Of a stretch of DNA of 36,969 nt, positions 8,768-18,507 are shown in pieces. A program made the translations under genes and the position numbers. The notes under the pieces were generated by a model that was not told the DNA's origin, did no database searches, and was given only the letters and a program-made list of their open reading frames with translations. The stretch is taken from positions 1 through 36,969 of the forward strand of contig QCSJ01000009.1 of assembly GCA_003211535.1 (NCBI GenBank), written 5' to 3'. Numbering within the stretch: the first letter of the stretch is position 1; each line of letters starts with the position of its first letter. The stretch comes from Synechococcus sp. AG-670-A05. GTDB taxonomy: Bacteria > Cyanobacteriota > Cyanobacteriia > PCC-6307 > Cyanobiaceae.

Positions 8768-10045
8768 TCATTCTGGCTGGAGTCGCTCACAGCCGACGTA
8801 GGGAACCAGCATTTTGGGCAGCACCACACTGCCATCGGATTGCTGGCCGGTTTCCAGGAGGGCCGCCATGGTGCGGCCCACAGCCAGACCACTGCCATTC
8901 AGGGTGTGGACGAGTTTGGTGGCTTTGCCTTCCTTGGTTCTAATGGCGGAACGCCGGGCCTGGAAATCTCCGCAGACACTGCAGCTGGAGATCTCCCTGT
9001 AAGCCGCTGCACCGGGTAGCCACACCTCAAGGTCGTAGGTGCGTTGCGCTGAGAAACCGATGTCGGCTGTGCAGAGATCGAGAACTCTGTATGGCAGTTC
9101 CAGCGCCCGTAGCACAGCCTCCGCATCGGCGGTGATCTGGGCGTGGGCCTCTGCGGATTGGTCGGGATGGGCGAACCAGTAGAGCTCCACCTTATTGAAT
9201 TGGTGCAGACGGATCAACCCTCGGGTATCCCGTCCGTAACTGCCGGCTTCCCGGCGGAAACACGGGCTATATGCCGCGTAGCGGAGTGGCAGCTGATCTG
9301 CGGGGATGATCTCGTCGCGATGCAGTGAGGTAACCGGCACCTCGGCAGTGGGGGTCAGCCAGAGGTCGTCCTCAGAGCAACGGAAGCAGTCATCGGCGAA
9401 TTTAGGCAGCTGTCCCGATCCCGTGAGGCTGGCGCTGTTCACCAGCACTGGAGGAAGCACTTCCTTGTAGCCCTTGCTGGTGTGCAGGTCCAGCATGAAG
9501 TTGATCAGTCCCCGCTCCAACCGGGCTCCCTGACCGATTAACGTTACAAATCGGCTCTGGGCGATGCGGACAGACCGCTCCGTGTCGAACAAGTTCAGGT
9601 GTTCGGCTATCTCCCAGTGCTCCGCGAGCCCTTGTTCATGGCGAGGCTTGCCCCAGCTGCGCAGCTCAATGTTGTCGGTCTCGTCCTTCCCATCCGGACA
9701 GTCCGTTGATGGCAGGTTGGGATACGTGAGCAGTTGTTCCTTCAACTGAGTGGAGAGATGTTTCTCCTCTTCCTCGAGAACAGCCACCTTCTGTTTGATG
9801 GCGTTGCCCTGCTGCCGGAGTTCGGCGACCTCCTCACCCTTGGGGTCAACCCCCGCTTTGATCTTCTGGCCGACCTCCTTGCCGATGCGGTTTCCCTCGG
9901 CCTGCAGCCCACTGCGTTCCTCTTCGAGCTTGCGCTGCTTCAGGGCGATCACCTGAAGCCGGGTTAGATCAACGGCCTTGCCCCGACGTCCCAATTCAGA
10001 GGCGATCTTGTCGGGATTCTCACGCACCAGGCGCTGGTCGAGCAC
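8768..10045 (-). CDS. serS: seryl-tRNA synthetase
   Basis: 425 aa; N-terminal coiled coil, class II motifs (CFRREAGSYGRDTRGLIRLHQFNKVE, NGSGLAVGRTMAALLE). Confidence 0.98.
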   Translation of the reverse strand: MLDQRLVRENPDKIASELGRRGKAVDLTRLQVIALKQRKLEEERSGLQAEGNRIGKEVGQKIKAGVDPKGEEVAELRQQGNAIKQKVAVLEEEEKHLSTQLKEQLLTYPNLPSTDCPDGKDETDNIELRSWGKPRHEQGLAEHWEIAEHLNLFDTERSVRIAQSRFVTLIGQGARLERGLINFMLDLHTSKGYKEVLPPVLVNSASLTGSGQLPKFADDCFRCSEDDLWLTPTAEVPVTSLHRDEIIPADQLPLRYAAYSPCFRREAGSYGRDTRGLIRLHQFNKVELYWFAHPDQSAEAHAQITADAEAVLRALELPYRVLDLCTADIGFSAQRTYDLEVWLPGAAAYREISSCSVCGDFQARRSAIRTKEGKATKLVHTLNGSGLAVGRTMAALLETGQQSDGSVVLPKMLVPYVGCERLQPE

Positions 10046-10086
10046 GGATCCTGCAGAGGGGGCGCCGGCAGCCTATGGCAGTCTGT

Positions 10087-10266
10087 TCAGAGAACCTGTC
10101 CGAGCATCACGGCAGCAACGGCTGAAAATATGGTGATGCCTAGTGCTGTGATCGGATTTTGCCCCTGGGCCACGGCCACGGTGGTGATCACACCAGCCCC
10201 GAGGCAGGCCACTGCGAGCTGAGAGGTGATGTCGTTCTGGCGATCCAAAGGTGGGCCATCAATCAA
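10087..10266 (-). CDS. small membrane protein (59 aa) with TTG start
   Basis: Manual translation: MIDGPPLDRQNDITSQLAVACLGAGVITTVAVAQGQNPITALGITIFSAVAAVMLGQVL*; two hydrophobic segments; directly upstream... on the minus strand this lies 5' of serS. Confidence 0.6.
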   Translation of the reverse strand: MIDGPPLDRQNDITSQLAVACLGAGVITTVAVAQGQNPITALGITIFSAVAAVMLGQVL

Positions 10267-10331
10267 TTGATTGGACCGTAGGTATCGCCATTAACCATGT
10301 CTTCACCCAAACTCGTCTTCGTTACGTGGGT

Positions 10332-11825
10332 TCAGGCTTCGTTACGTCCCGCAATGGAGGCGGGCCGGGCGCGGCCGCTGGAGGCCCATATCTGAAGGGC
10401 CTCCAGCTGTTCCCGTGCCGTTCTGGACAGTGGGATCAGCTGGGCGGCGGCGCGGATCAGGTCGGTTTCATTCAGCTCCCGGCCTTCTGCGAATGCCAAA
10501 TGCATCGCTTCGATCACGGTCTGCTCCAGCTCAGCGCCTGAAAATCCTTCAGATCGGCTGATCACCGTCTCCAGCTGCAGCTGCAGTCCTGGGCGTCGTC
10601 GATGCAGGTGCAGGCTGAGAATGCTGCGCCGCTCTGCCGTGGAAGGAAGGTCTAGCAGGAAGATCTCGTCGAAGCGTCCTTTCCTCAGCAGTTCGGGTGG
10701 CAGCTGGTCGACACCGTTCGCCGTGGCGACTACGAACACCGGCGACTGTTTTTCTGCCATCCAGGTGAGCACGCTGGCCAGCACCCGCTGACTCGTGCCG
10801 CCGTCGCTGCGGCCATCGCCGCCGAAGCCCTTGTCTATCTCATCAATCCAGAGCACACAGGGAGCCATGGCTTCCGCCCGCTGGATCGTTTCGCGGGTGC
10901 GGGCTTCACTGGCACCGACAAGCCCCGCGAACAGTCGCCCCACATCAAGACGAAGCAGGGGCATCGACCAGCTGCGGGCGATCGCTTTCGCCGTGAGGGA
11001 TTTACCGGTCCCCTGGGGCCCCACCAGCAGTACACCCCGTGGCATGGGCAGTCCGAAGCGACGGGCTTCGTCTGAAAAGGCACGATGACGCTGCTGCAAC
11101 CAGTCCTTGAGCGCCGCCAGGCCACCGATCGCCTCCGTTCCGGACTCCGTTACGCAGAACTCCAGCACCTCACTGCGAGCAATGCTCTGGCGTTTTTCTT
11201 CGAGAACCTCCTCCAGGTCATCAGAACCAAGCTGGCCGCGACGGGCCAGGGCCCGAGCAGCGACCTGGCGGACCCGCTGTTCACTGAGCCCGCTGCAGGC
11301 GCGGGTGAGCTCTTCAAGCACTTCGGGCTCCAGGTGGGAGTCGCTGCTGAGGCTGATGGTTTTCAGCAGGCTGCGCAGCTCATCGTTGTCCGGCAAGGGG
11401 AGATCCAGAAGGGTGAGGGACTCTTCGAGATCCGTTGGAGGTGACCAGCTGCCGCTGCAGAGCACCAATGTATGTGGAGTGCTGCGCAGAGCTTGCTGAA
11501 GGTTGCGCAGCATCCTGGCGATGCCTGGGTCATCGCAGAAGCGATGGAAGTCTTTGACCAGCAGAAGGGTCGGCTTGCTGCTGTTCAGGTCCCGCAGCCA
11601 TTGCAGCACTGCCATTGGCTGACGACTCCCCAGCCCCTCAACGTTGAGGACGCCTTGAAGGCCGTCGATGAAATCCCAGCAGCCCAGTTGGTGTTGCAGC
11701 CGAGTCGCTGTTTGCTTCAACAGGGCTTCCACCCGCGCTTCCTCGCTGCTGCGGATCCAGATCAGAGCTGTCCTCGCCCGGATCAGCAGATCAAACTGAT
11801 CCCTCCAGCTGGTGCCCGCGGTCAT
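10332..11825 (-). CDS. Ycf46-like AAA+ ATPase
   Basis: Walker A VGPQGTGKSLTAKAIA, Walker B CVLWIDEIDKGF, FVVATANGVDQLPPELLRKGRFDEIF; long non-AAA N-terminal half typical of Ycf46. Confidence 0.9.
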   Translation of the reverse strand: MTAGTSWRDQFDLLIRARTALIWIRSSEEARVEALLKQTATRLQHQLGCWDFIDGLQGVLNVEGLGSRQPMAVLQWLRDLNSSKPTLLLVKDFHRFCDDPGIARMLRNLQQALRSTPHTLVLCSGSWSPPTDLEESLTLLDLPLPDNDELRSLLKTISLSSDSHLEPEVLEELTRACSGLSEQRVRQVAARALARRGQLGSDDLEEVLEEKRQSIARSEVLEFCVTESGTEAIGGLAALKDWLQQRHRAFSDEARRFGLPMPRGVLLVGPQGTGKSLTAKAIARSWSMPLLRLDVGRLFAGLVGASEARTRETIQRAEAMAPCVLWIDEIDKGFGGDGRSDGGTSQRVLASVLTWMAEKQSPVFVVATANGVDQLPPELLRKGRFDEIFLLDLPSTAERRSILSLHLHRRRPGLQLQLETVISRSEGFSGAELEQTVIEAMHLAFAEGRELNETDLIRAAAQLIPLSRTAREQLEALQIWASSGRARPASIAGRNEA

Positions 11826-11827
11826 GA

Positions 11828-12340
11828 CTATTGCAGACCCCGCAATGCAGCCCAGCGGGGGTCGATCGGCTCAGCCGATTCTCTGAAACTCCTTTCCGGG
11901 TGGATGCGAGGACCTGGACAGTGTTCACCACAACGATTCACCAAAGGCAGCTGCAGGTTGAGTTGTTCGAACACCCATTGCTGGGGATCGAATTTCCCCC
12001 GTGGATCCAGGTATTCGACCAACCCCTCCATAGCGGAGATTTCTTCGGAGTTCTGAAGATCGTCTTCCGTCGGTGGCGCCTGACCCAGCCAGATCAGTTC
12101 AGCGCTGGTGCATCTGAGCTCGTGGTTGAACTGGCCAAGGCAGCGGTCACAGCACAGAGTTACGGTGGTACGGAGGTCTCCCTCCACCATCAGCACATTG
12201 CCGCGATGTTCTGCATGGAGGTCACCCCGCACGGGGGTCAATGACAGCAGTTGATCCAGATGTCCTTCGACGGACCAATGGCGGGGAGTACCCAGCACTC
12301 GAAGTTCCTGAAGGGCAACAGGCTCCAGGCCTTCAATCAT
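11828..12340 (-). CDS. DUF177 / YceD family protein
   Basis: [22 protein letters not shown] and ...[15 protein letters not shown] pattern of YceD-like proteins. Confidence 0.8.
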   Translation of the reverse strand: MIEGLEPVALQELRVLGTPRHWSVEGHLDQLLSLTPVRGDLHAEHRGNVLMVEGDLRTTVTLCCDRCLGQFNHELRCTSAELIWLGQAPPTEDDLQNSEEISAMEGLVEYLDPRGKFDPQQWVFEQLNLQLPLVNRCGEHCPGPRIHPERSFRESAEPIDPRWAALRGLQ

Positions 12341-13479
12341 TTGCCGCCTTTGGGTTCAAAGGGAAGTCGTGAATCGCCAGAGCTCAGAGTGGTGGAATTG
12401 GCAGGCACCGTCTGCTGGGTCATCTGCTGATCCAGAATTTTCTGGAGGTTGTCCGGCAATGCCTCTCGGGTGAGCAGGAAGGTCTGCAAAGCTTGAAAAA
12501 TATTAGCAATCACCATGTAGAGCAGAACACCTGCGGGAAGCGGGAAGAACAGGAACATTCCTGTGATCATCACCGGGGTGATCTTGTTGGCGGTGGCCTG
12601 CTGAGGGTTGGCTGGCATGCCCATCCCCGACAGCAGCTGGGACAGGAACAGCGTGAGTCCAAAGCCTCCGACGAGGATGGCGATGTCCCAGTTGATGTCT
12701 CCGTCGGCGTAGAAGCCCACCTGGCCGAGTGCCTTGATGAACAGGAAACCGCTGCGAGCAGCAAGTCCAGGAATCTTGGCCTCCACGGTGGCGTCACCTG
12801 CGGCCAGGGCGGAGATGGTGCCGTCATCACCGACACTCACCACGTCATCGCCCTTGGTGATTGACCAGTTGGGGGCAAATCTCGAAGGGTTGTCGACCGC
12901 CGTAAGGACCTCATCAAAATCTCTGCCATCCTTAGTGTGGAGATTCACCGTGGCGTTGTCGCCGACGCCGAGCTTGGTGCCGCGGGGAAGGCTGGCGATC
13001 ACTGGAACGTGATCGGTTTCGGCGATGAAGATAGAATGGCTTGCACTGTTGAACGGCTTCGGCTCAACAGCCGCGATCTGATCAGCCGGCAGAACCTTGA
13101 GATTGATCGTGTAAGGAACGTCTGCGAACGGTGATCCCCGCAGTGTGGCGAATAGGGCAAACAGAATCGGCATCTGCACCAGTAGCGGCAGGCATCCAGC
13201 GAGAGGACTGCCGAATTCCTTCATCACCTTGCCGAGTTCCTCCTGCTGCTTTTGAGGATTGTTGGCGTAACGGCTCTTGATTTCAGCCTGACGCTTCTGG
13301 ATCACAGGCTGGGCTATGCGCATGCGCCGAGCGCTACGAATGGATCCAGCGCTGAGGGGATAAAGAGCGATGCGGATCACAATCGTGAGAGCCACGATCG
13401 CCAGGCCGTAACTGGGAACCAATCCGTAGAAGAAATCCAGGATCGGGATCAGCAGGTTGTCGGAGATGTACCCGATCAC
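12337..13479 (-). CDS. yidC: membrane protein insertase YidC/Oxa1 family
   Basis: Likely GTG start at 13479: [42 protein letters not shown]...; [53 protein letters not shown]. Confidence 0.93.
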   Translation of the reverse strand: MIGYISDNLLIPILDFFYGLVPSYGLAIVALTIVIRIALYPLSAGSIRSARRMRIAQPVIQKRQAEIKSRYANNPQKQQEELGKVMKEFGSPLAGCLPLLVQMPILFALFATLRGSPFADVPYTINLKVLPADQIAAVEPKPFNSASHSIFIAETDHVPVIASLPRGTKLGVGDNATVNLHTKDGRDFDEVLTAVDNPSRFAPNWSITKGDDVVSVGDDGTISALAAGDATVEAKIPGLAARSGFLFIKALGQVGFYADGDINWDIAILVGGFGLTLFLSQLLSGMGMPANPQQATANKITPVMITGMFLFFPLPAGVLLYMVIANIFQALQTFLLTREALPDNLQKILDQQMTQQTVPANSTTLSSGDSRLPFEPKGGK

Positions 13480-13534
13480 GTTGAAGAACCCGTAGTTGGT
13501 GACGTTGTGGTGCCAGTGTGCACGAATAGATGAT

Positions 13535-13942
13535 TCAGGCGGCGAATCCTTCGACCGCCTTGTCGGCAGGTGCGGATGAGCGGGCAGCCATGCGTTCGAG
13601 GATGTAGTCCTCGGTCTGTCGGAAATTCGGAATCGAACGCATTTCCAAACGAGCGCCGTCACTCAGCACGAGCACCATGTCGCCCCAGGCGCCGAAGCCC
13701 CGAGAAACGGTGCGGACCTCCTTGATCTGGGAATAGACCACTTGGGTCTTCTCCTTGCCCATCCACCCGCCGGTAACGGAGATGCGCCGACTGGTGATGC
13801 GGAAGCGCAGCCATACGGCCCGGACAATCGCTCCGATCGCGAATGGCAATCCGATCAATGTGACACCCAACAAGAGATTGAAGATCAGATCACCCTTTGC
13901 CGGGCCACCGTCGTAGTGAACTTCCTCTTGGATGCTAGTCAT
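13535..13942 (-). CDS. PH (bacterial pleckstrin-homology) domain membrane protein
   Basis: From internal ATG 13942: [79 protein letters not shown]...; located between rnpA and yidC. Confidence 0.85.
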   Translation of the reverse strand: MTSIQEEVHYDGGPAKGDLIFNLLLGVTLIGLPFAIGAIVRAVWLRFRITSRRISVTGGWMGKEKTQVVYSQIKEVRTVSRGFGAWGDMVLVLSDGARLEMRSIPNFRQTEDYILERMAARSSAPADKAVEGFAA

Positions 13943-14328
13943 CGGCCCAGGCCTGCAAATCTCAGAAGACTGTCGCATTCTTCGAGCAACTGTGATGGAT
14001 CCGCTTGCGATGCTTCGGGGCGAAGGCTGACCAGCACCCATCTGCCTGCCAGGTCCACCCGGTGTTCGAGCTGCTGGCGGAGGTGCTGATGCAACAGGCG
14101 TCGCAGGCGGTTCCGGCGCACAGCTCGCTTGCTTACCTTGCTGCTGATCACCAGGGCGCAGCGGCAGCAACGCTTCGGATGTCGCCGCAATTCCTGCCGC
14201 AGCATGCTGACGTCCTCCGATATCACCCGAAGCACCATCAAGCATCCTTGATAACGACGACCGGATCTATGCAGCCTGTTGAAGCAACGGTACCCCCTCA
14301 AGCGCATGGAGGCGGGAAGTGCCATCAA
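13939..14328 (-). CDS. rnpA: ribonuclease P protein component
   Basis: KVSKRAVRRNRLRRLLHQHLR signature (RNR motif), adjacent to rpmH. Confidence 0.93.
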   Translation of the reverse strand: MMALPASMRLRGYRCFNRLHRSGRRYQGCLMVLRVISEDVSMLRQELRRHPKRCCRCALVISSKVSKRAVRRNRLRRLLHQHLRQQLEHRVDLAGRWVLVSLRPEASQADPSQLLEECDSLLRFAGLGR

Positions 14329-14364
14329 CCCCGGCGTTTTTTAGAGAGCAGAGCGATCAGTGGA

Positions 14365-14502
14365 TCAGACCGCCAGACGGGACCGACCCCGCTTGCGGCG
14401 GGTGCGGATCACACGACGGCCAGTGTGGGAACGCATGCGAACCCTGAAACCGGAAACACGCTTCCGCTTGCGGCTGGTTCCACCCAGAGTGCGCTTCGTC
14501 AT
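14365..14502 (-). CDS. rpmH: 50S ribosomal protein L34
   Basis: Manual translation: [45 protein letters not shown]; missed by the ORF track because of length. Confidence 0.98.
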   Translation of the reverse strand: MTKRTLGGTSRKRKRVSGFRVRMRSHTGRRVIRTRRKRGRSRLAV

Positions 14503-14548
14503 GACTGTTGTTTGGCGTCCGGCCGATCAGAAGTGACAAATTTATCAG

Positions 14549-15118
14549 TCAGTCCATATCGATTAGCCAGCTGCCGACGTAGCCGGACATAGGGACATCA
14601 CCGGGGGCCTGGATCAGGGCATTCAGCTGATACATCCGCTTGCTCTGGGGATTGAACAGTTTGATGCGCAGCGAGTAATCACCCTCAATGGAAACTGGAG
14701 TGTCGGGGTAGACCTCAATCACGGTCTGGGTTTTGTTGACCTCGATCGTGGCGGGCACTTCCTCCAGGCAACGGGTGCGACTCATCATGCTGCCGGGGGA
14801 CGTCCGACAAAGGGCCATTCGCTCGGGACGCAGCTTCGAGTCGAAGTAATCCGGCACTGTCACCGTCAATTTCATGATCGCCGTCTTGCGGTCCTTAGCT
14901 CTCAGATGCAGGAACCACTCGGAACGATTGTTCTCGGTGGATGAGGTCAGGAAGTAGTAAAGCTTTTTGTAATTACGGTCGTTGTCCCAACGGAATTCCA
15001 TCAGACCTGGTGTTCCTCCCTGCGCTTTGACGGTGGACGGAATCAACGCATGGCTGGCGGTGGTCAGAACCGTTGCTGCGCTGAAGGTCAGGACCGGTCG
15101 AAGAAACGAAGCTTTCAT
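14549..15118 (-). CDS. DUF2808 domain-containing exported protein
   Basis: Signal peptide then LMEFRWDNDRNYKKLYYFLTSSTENNRSEWFLHLRAKDRKTAIMKLTVTVPDYF; cyanobacterial DUF2808 pattern. Confidence 0.85.
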   Translation of the reverse strand: MKASFLRPVLTFSAATVLTTASHALIPSTVKAQGGTPGLMEFRWDNDRNYKKLYYFLTSSTENNRSEWFLHLRAKDRKTAIMKLTVTVPDYFDSKLRPERMALCRTSPGSMMSRTRCLEEVPATIEVNKTQTVIEVYPDTPVSIEGDYSLRIKLFNPQSKRMYQLNALIQAPGDVPMSGYVGSWLIDMD

Positions 15119-15193
15119 CACGATTGCTCAGATGAGGAGATTCTCCTGAGACCCACGGCGGTAAGGGGGGGGGCGGGGCCGGCCGCTGAGCTG

Positions 15194-15577
15194 TCAGTTG
15201 TGACCAGATCGGTCTGGGCGCAGTCGACTGGCTTCGCCCAGGTAAGGATGTTGCGGCGTCTGCTCTGACGGCAGCCAGACATGGGCTAATACGCGGATGC
15301 ATCGACAAAGGTCACCCTGGACGGACATCTGTTGGCAATCCAGTAGGGCCACGCTGTCCCAGCCTTCGCGCTGACGCGCTTCGGCTGCGGGAAAACAGGC
15401 ATCGAGATCGGGGGTGACGGAAAACGTCACGGACACAATCTCGATCGGTTGGATCCCGTTTCGGCTGACTAAGGCATCGATCAGTTCACGGACCGCATGG
15501 CGGATGTCCGTCGTGGTGTTGGCCTGACAGGTGGTAGCCCCTCGCAGACCCACCAGACGATGTGGAGCGTTTTTCAT
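15194..15577 (-). CDS. aroH: chorismate mutase (AroH type)
   Basis: LVGLRGATTCQANTTTDIRHAVRELIDALVSRNGIQPIEIVSVTFSVTPDLDACFPA; WLPSEQTPQHPYLGEASRLRPD. Confidence 0.93.
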   Translation of the reverse strand: MKNAPHRLVGLRGATTCQANTTTDIRHAVRELIDALVSRNGIQPIEIVSVTFSVTPDLDACFPAAEARQREGWDSVALLDCQQMSVQGDLCRCIRVLAHVWLPSEQTPQHPYLGEASRLRPDRSGHN

Positions 15578-16386
15578 GGGCGGTAAAGCCAGAGCACCTG
15601 ACCACTGCCCATCAGCTCAAGACTGAGGCGCTGCTGTAGCAAGGTGATCAGCTGGGAGCCCGGCAGTAGGTTCATCAACTTCTTTCGGGTCCGTCCCAGG
15701 GTGACTGGACGCGTTGTCTGCTCATCAAGGTCCGCCAGCCTTGCGGCGAGGCACCGGGCGTGTTCTTCATCGCCAAGTTCATCCACCAGACCCAGGGCCT
15801 TCGCCTGTTCACCGCTGAAAACGCGGCCATCGGCAAAGCCGCGGACCTCCTCCTCGGTCATTGAACGCCCTTCCGCGACCACACGAACGAACTGGCCGTA
15901 GCTGCTGTCGATCAGCTCCTGCAGCAGAGCGCGTTCCTCGGCGCTGAGGGGTCGATCCGGGGAAAGAATGTCCTTGTAGATCCCACTCTTGACGGTGTCG
16001 AAGCGGATGCCGATCCGTTCGAAGACCCTTGACAGGTCATTGCCGCGCAGGATGACCCCGATCGACCCTGTGATGGTGCCGGGGTTGGCCACGATCGATT
16101 CCGCCGCCACGCCGATGTAGACCCCACCGGAGGCGGAGATATTGCCGAAGCTGGCCACCACTCGGCAGCCCTTGGCCCGCAGGCGCAGCAGTGCTGCATG
16201 GATCTCCTGGCTGTCGCCAACTGTTCCACCGGGACTGTCGATGCGCAGGAGCAGAGCGGGGAATTCCCTCTCCTCCACATCACGGAGTGCCTTGAGCACC
16301 CGCTGTCGGGTGCTGCCAGTGATAGGACCATCCACCACGATCCGCGCCATGCGACGGCGTGATTTGCGGCGCCAGGGCCAGACCAT
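15574..16386 (-). CDS. sppA: signal peptide peptidase SppA (S49)
   Basis: ARIVVDGPITG, LLRIDSPGGTVGDSQEIHAAL, ASGGVYIGVAAESIVANPGTITGSIGVI; start placed at MVWPWRR. Confidence 0.9.
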   Translation of the reverse strand: MVWPWRRKSRRRMARIVVDGPITGSTRQRVLKALRDVEEREFPALLLRIDSPGGTVGDSQEIHAALLRLRAKGCRVVASFGNISASGGVYIGVAAESIVANPGTITGSIGVILRGNDLSRVFERIGIRFDTVKSGIYKDILSPDRPLSAEERALLQELIDSSYGQFVRVVAEGRSMTEEEVRGFADGRVFSGEQAKALGLVDELGDEEHARCLAARLADLDEQTTRPVTLGRTRKKLMNLLPGSQLITLLQQRLSLELMGSGQVLWLYRP

Positions 16387-16439
16387 CTCTCGCAACTGCA
16401 ATCCCCTGGATCTTAAAAAGAGCATCCTCCTCCTCTCCC

Positions 16440-17369
16440 ATGGCACCGCTAAGTCTCTGGTTGCTGATGGTGCTTCCGTTCGCGTTATGGGGAACGGCCA
16501 TGACGGCCATGGCGCCGCTAATCGCCTGTGGCGGACCCTGGTTTGTCGCGGCCTTTCGGTTGCTGCCAGCCGGCATTGTTCTGATGGCCTGGGCCGTGAT
16601 CAGTGGACGTCGCTGGTCACTGGATGGTCGGGACCTTTCCTGGTTCCTGCTGTTCACCCTTGTGGATGCCTGCTTGTTCCAGTGGCTATTGGCCTGTGGT
16701 CTTGCGGAGACCGGCGCCGGGCTCGGTTCGGTGCTGATCGATTCCCAGCCCCTGCTGGTGGCGCTACTGGCGAGGGTGCTGTTCTCTGAATCGATCAACC
16801 CCGTTGGCTGGCTTGGACTGGCCCTCGGCCTGGCAGGAATCGTCTGCCTCGGTGTTCCTGCGGATCTGCTGGCTCACTGGTGGTTGTTGCTGGATCCACC
16901 CCAATTGCAACAGGTGCTTCAGCCTGGTGAAGGGTGGATGCTGCTGGCCGCACTGGCGATGGCGGTGGGAACCGTGCTGATTCGCTACGCAGCCCGCCAC
17001 AGTGATCCGGTGGCGGTGACGGCCTGGCACATGCTTCTCGGTGGTTGCCCCCTTCTGCTGGCGGCTGAATGGCAGAACGGCTGGACCCTTCCTCACTGGA
17101 CCATGGCGGACTGGGGACGCATGGGTTTCGCCACGTTGATGGGCAGCGCCCTGGCCTACGGCCTGTTCTTCTGGTTCGCCAACCGCCGTGACCTCACCAC
17201 CTTCAGCAGCCTTGGTTTTCTGACGCCCGTTTTCGCCCTGGCCACGGGTGGCTGGTTTCTGGGTGAGCGTCTGGATGCGCTGCAGTGGGTCGGTGTGCTG
17301 ATGGTGTTGGTATCAGTGGTGTGTGTGAGCCAGCGTCGACGTCTGTGGGAGCCTCAGCCGGCGGGATGA
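16440..17369 (+). CDS. DMT superfamily (EamA) transporter
   Basis: Multiple TM helices; MAPLSLWLLMVLPFALWGTAMTAMAPLI ... two EamA-type repeats. Confidence 0.88.
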   Translation: MAPLSLWLLMVLPFALWGTAMTAMAPLIACGGPWFVAAFRLLPAGIVLMAWAVISGRRWSLDGRDLSWFLLFTLVDACLFQWLLACGLAETGAGLGSVLIDSQPLLVALLARVLFSESINPVGWLGLALGLAGIVCLGVPADLLAHWWLLLDPPQLQQVLQPGEGWMLLAALAMAVGTVLIRYAARHSDPVAVTAWHMLLGGCPLLLAAEWQNGWTLPHWTMADWGRMGFATLMGSALAYGLFFWFANRRDLTTFSSLGFLTPVFALATGGWFLGERLDALQWVGVLMVLVSVVCVSQRRRLWEPQPAG

Positions 17370-18457
17370 CCTCTCATCCCCTTGACCTAATCCTGGTCAG
17401 CACGCCCATCGGTGTGCTGGGGAGTGGTCGGGGCGGTGGTGTTGAACTCACCCTGAGCTCCCTGCTCAAGGGTCTGGTGGATCGCGGTCACCGGGTTCGT
17501 CTAATAGCCGCTGAGGGATCCCAGCTGCCGCACGGATGTGAATCCGCCGAACTGCTGACCGCTGAAGGTGAGGACCAGCCCAGCTGGCAGCACCTGGATG
17601 GGGAATCACCGGTGTCGATCCCCCGTGATGGCTTGTTGCCACGGTTCCTAGACATCGCCCTTGAGGTGGGTGCGCGGGCCGATGCCGTGATCAATTTCGG
17701 CTACGACTGGTTGCCGTTGTGGATCACGCCACACCTGCCCCATCAGCTTTATCACTTGATCTCGATGGGAGCCGTGGCAGAGGTAATGCGTGATCAGATC
17801 GAGGCGCTGGCGTCTTGGGATCAGCAGCGACTGGCTTTCCACACCGCACGACAGGCGTCCGATTTCTGCCTTCCCCACCCGCCGCGGGTGGTTGGCAACG
17901 GCTTTGATCTGGCCCGTTATCGATTCCGCCAAGAGGCTCGCGGGCCCCTGGGCTGGGCCGGTCGCGTGGCACCGGAGAAAGGGTTGGAAGATGCCGCTGC
18001 CGCAGCGGCAGCCCTGGGGGAGCAGCTGCTGGTGTGGGGGCTGCGGGAGGACCCTGCCTACGCGGAGGCGGTGGAGGCATCGGTGCCATCCGGCACCCTG
18101 CAGTGGCGGGGCTTCCTGCCCACCGCTGATCTGCAGGAGGAATTGGGACGTTGCCGGGCCCTGATCAACACCCCCAAATGGAATGAGGCCTACGGCAATG
18201 TGGTGGTGGAGGCGTTGGCCTGTGGGGTGCCCGTGGTGGCCTACGACCGTGGAGGTCCAGGCGAACTGGTGCAATCGGGAGAGACGGGCTTTCTTGTTAA
18301 GCCTGATGACATCGCTGCACTGACCTCTGCCCTGAGGCGGCTTCCAGAATTGGAGCGTGCCGCCTGTCGCGCCTGGGTGGAGAGGAATGCCAGCCAGGCC
18401 GTCTTTGCCCGTCGGGTCGAAGATTGGATCCTGGCGGGACGTCCAACGTCGTCCTAA
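17366..18457 (+). CDS. glycosyltransferase, GT4-like
   Basis: From ATG 17366 (4-nt ATGA overlap with previous CDS); GWAGRVAPEKGLEDAAAAAAALGEQLLVWG and WNEAYGNVVVEALACGVPVVAYDRGGPGELV. Confidence 0.9.
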   Translation: MTSHPLDLILVSTPIGVLGSGRGGGVELTLSSLLKGLVDRGHRVRLIAAEGSQLPHGCESAELLTAEGEDQPSWQHLDGESPVSIPRDGLLPRFLDIALEVGARADAVINFGYDWLPLWITPHLPHQLYHLISMGAVAEVMRDQIEALASWDQQRLAFHTARQASDFCLPHPPRVVGNGFDLARYRFRQEARGPLGWAGRVAPEKGLEDAAAAAAALGEQLLVWGLREDPAYAEAVEASVPSGTLQWRGFLPTADLQEELGRCRALINTPKWNEAYGNVVVEALACGVPVVAYDRGGPGELVQSGETGFLVKPDDIAALTSALRRLPELERAACRAWVERNASQAVFARRVEDWILAGRPTSS

Positions 18458-18507
18458 GTGGCGGATGTCAACATCGACGGGTTGTCCTGAGCTGCTATGC
18501 GGTGGTT

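Noticed and set aside
13480-13662. N-terminal extension of yidC ORF to 13662
   Set aside because: Extension runs through the upstream PH-domain gene and is not YidC-like; GTG at 13479 gives the expected N-terminus.
13943-14245. N-terminal extension of the PH-domain ORF to 14245
   Set aside because: Overlaps rnpA out of frame; Pro/Ala-rich shadow sequence; ATG 13942 is the natural start.
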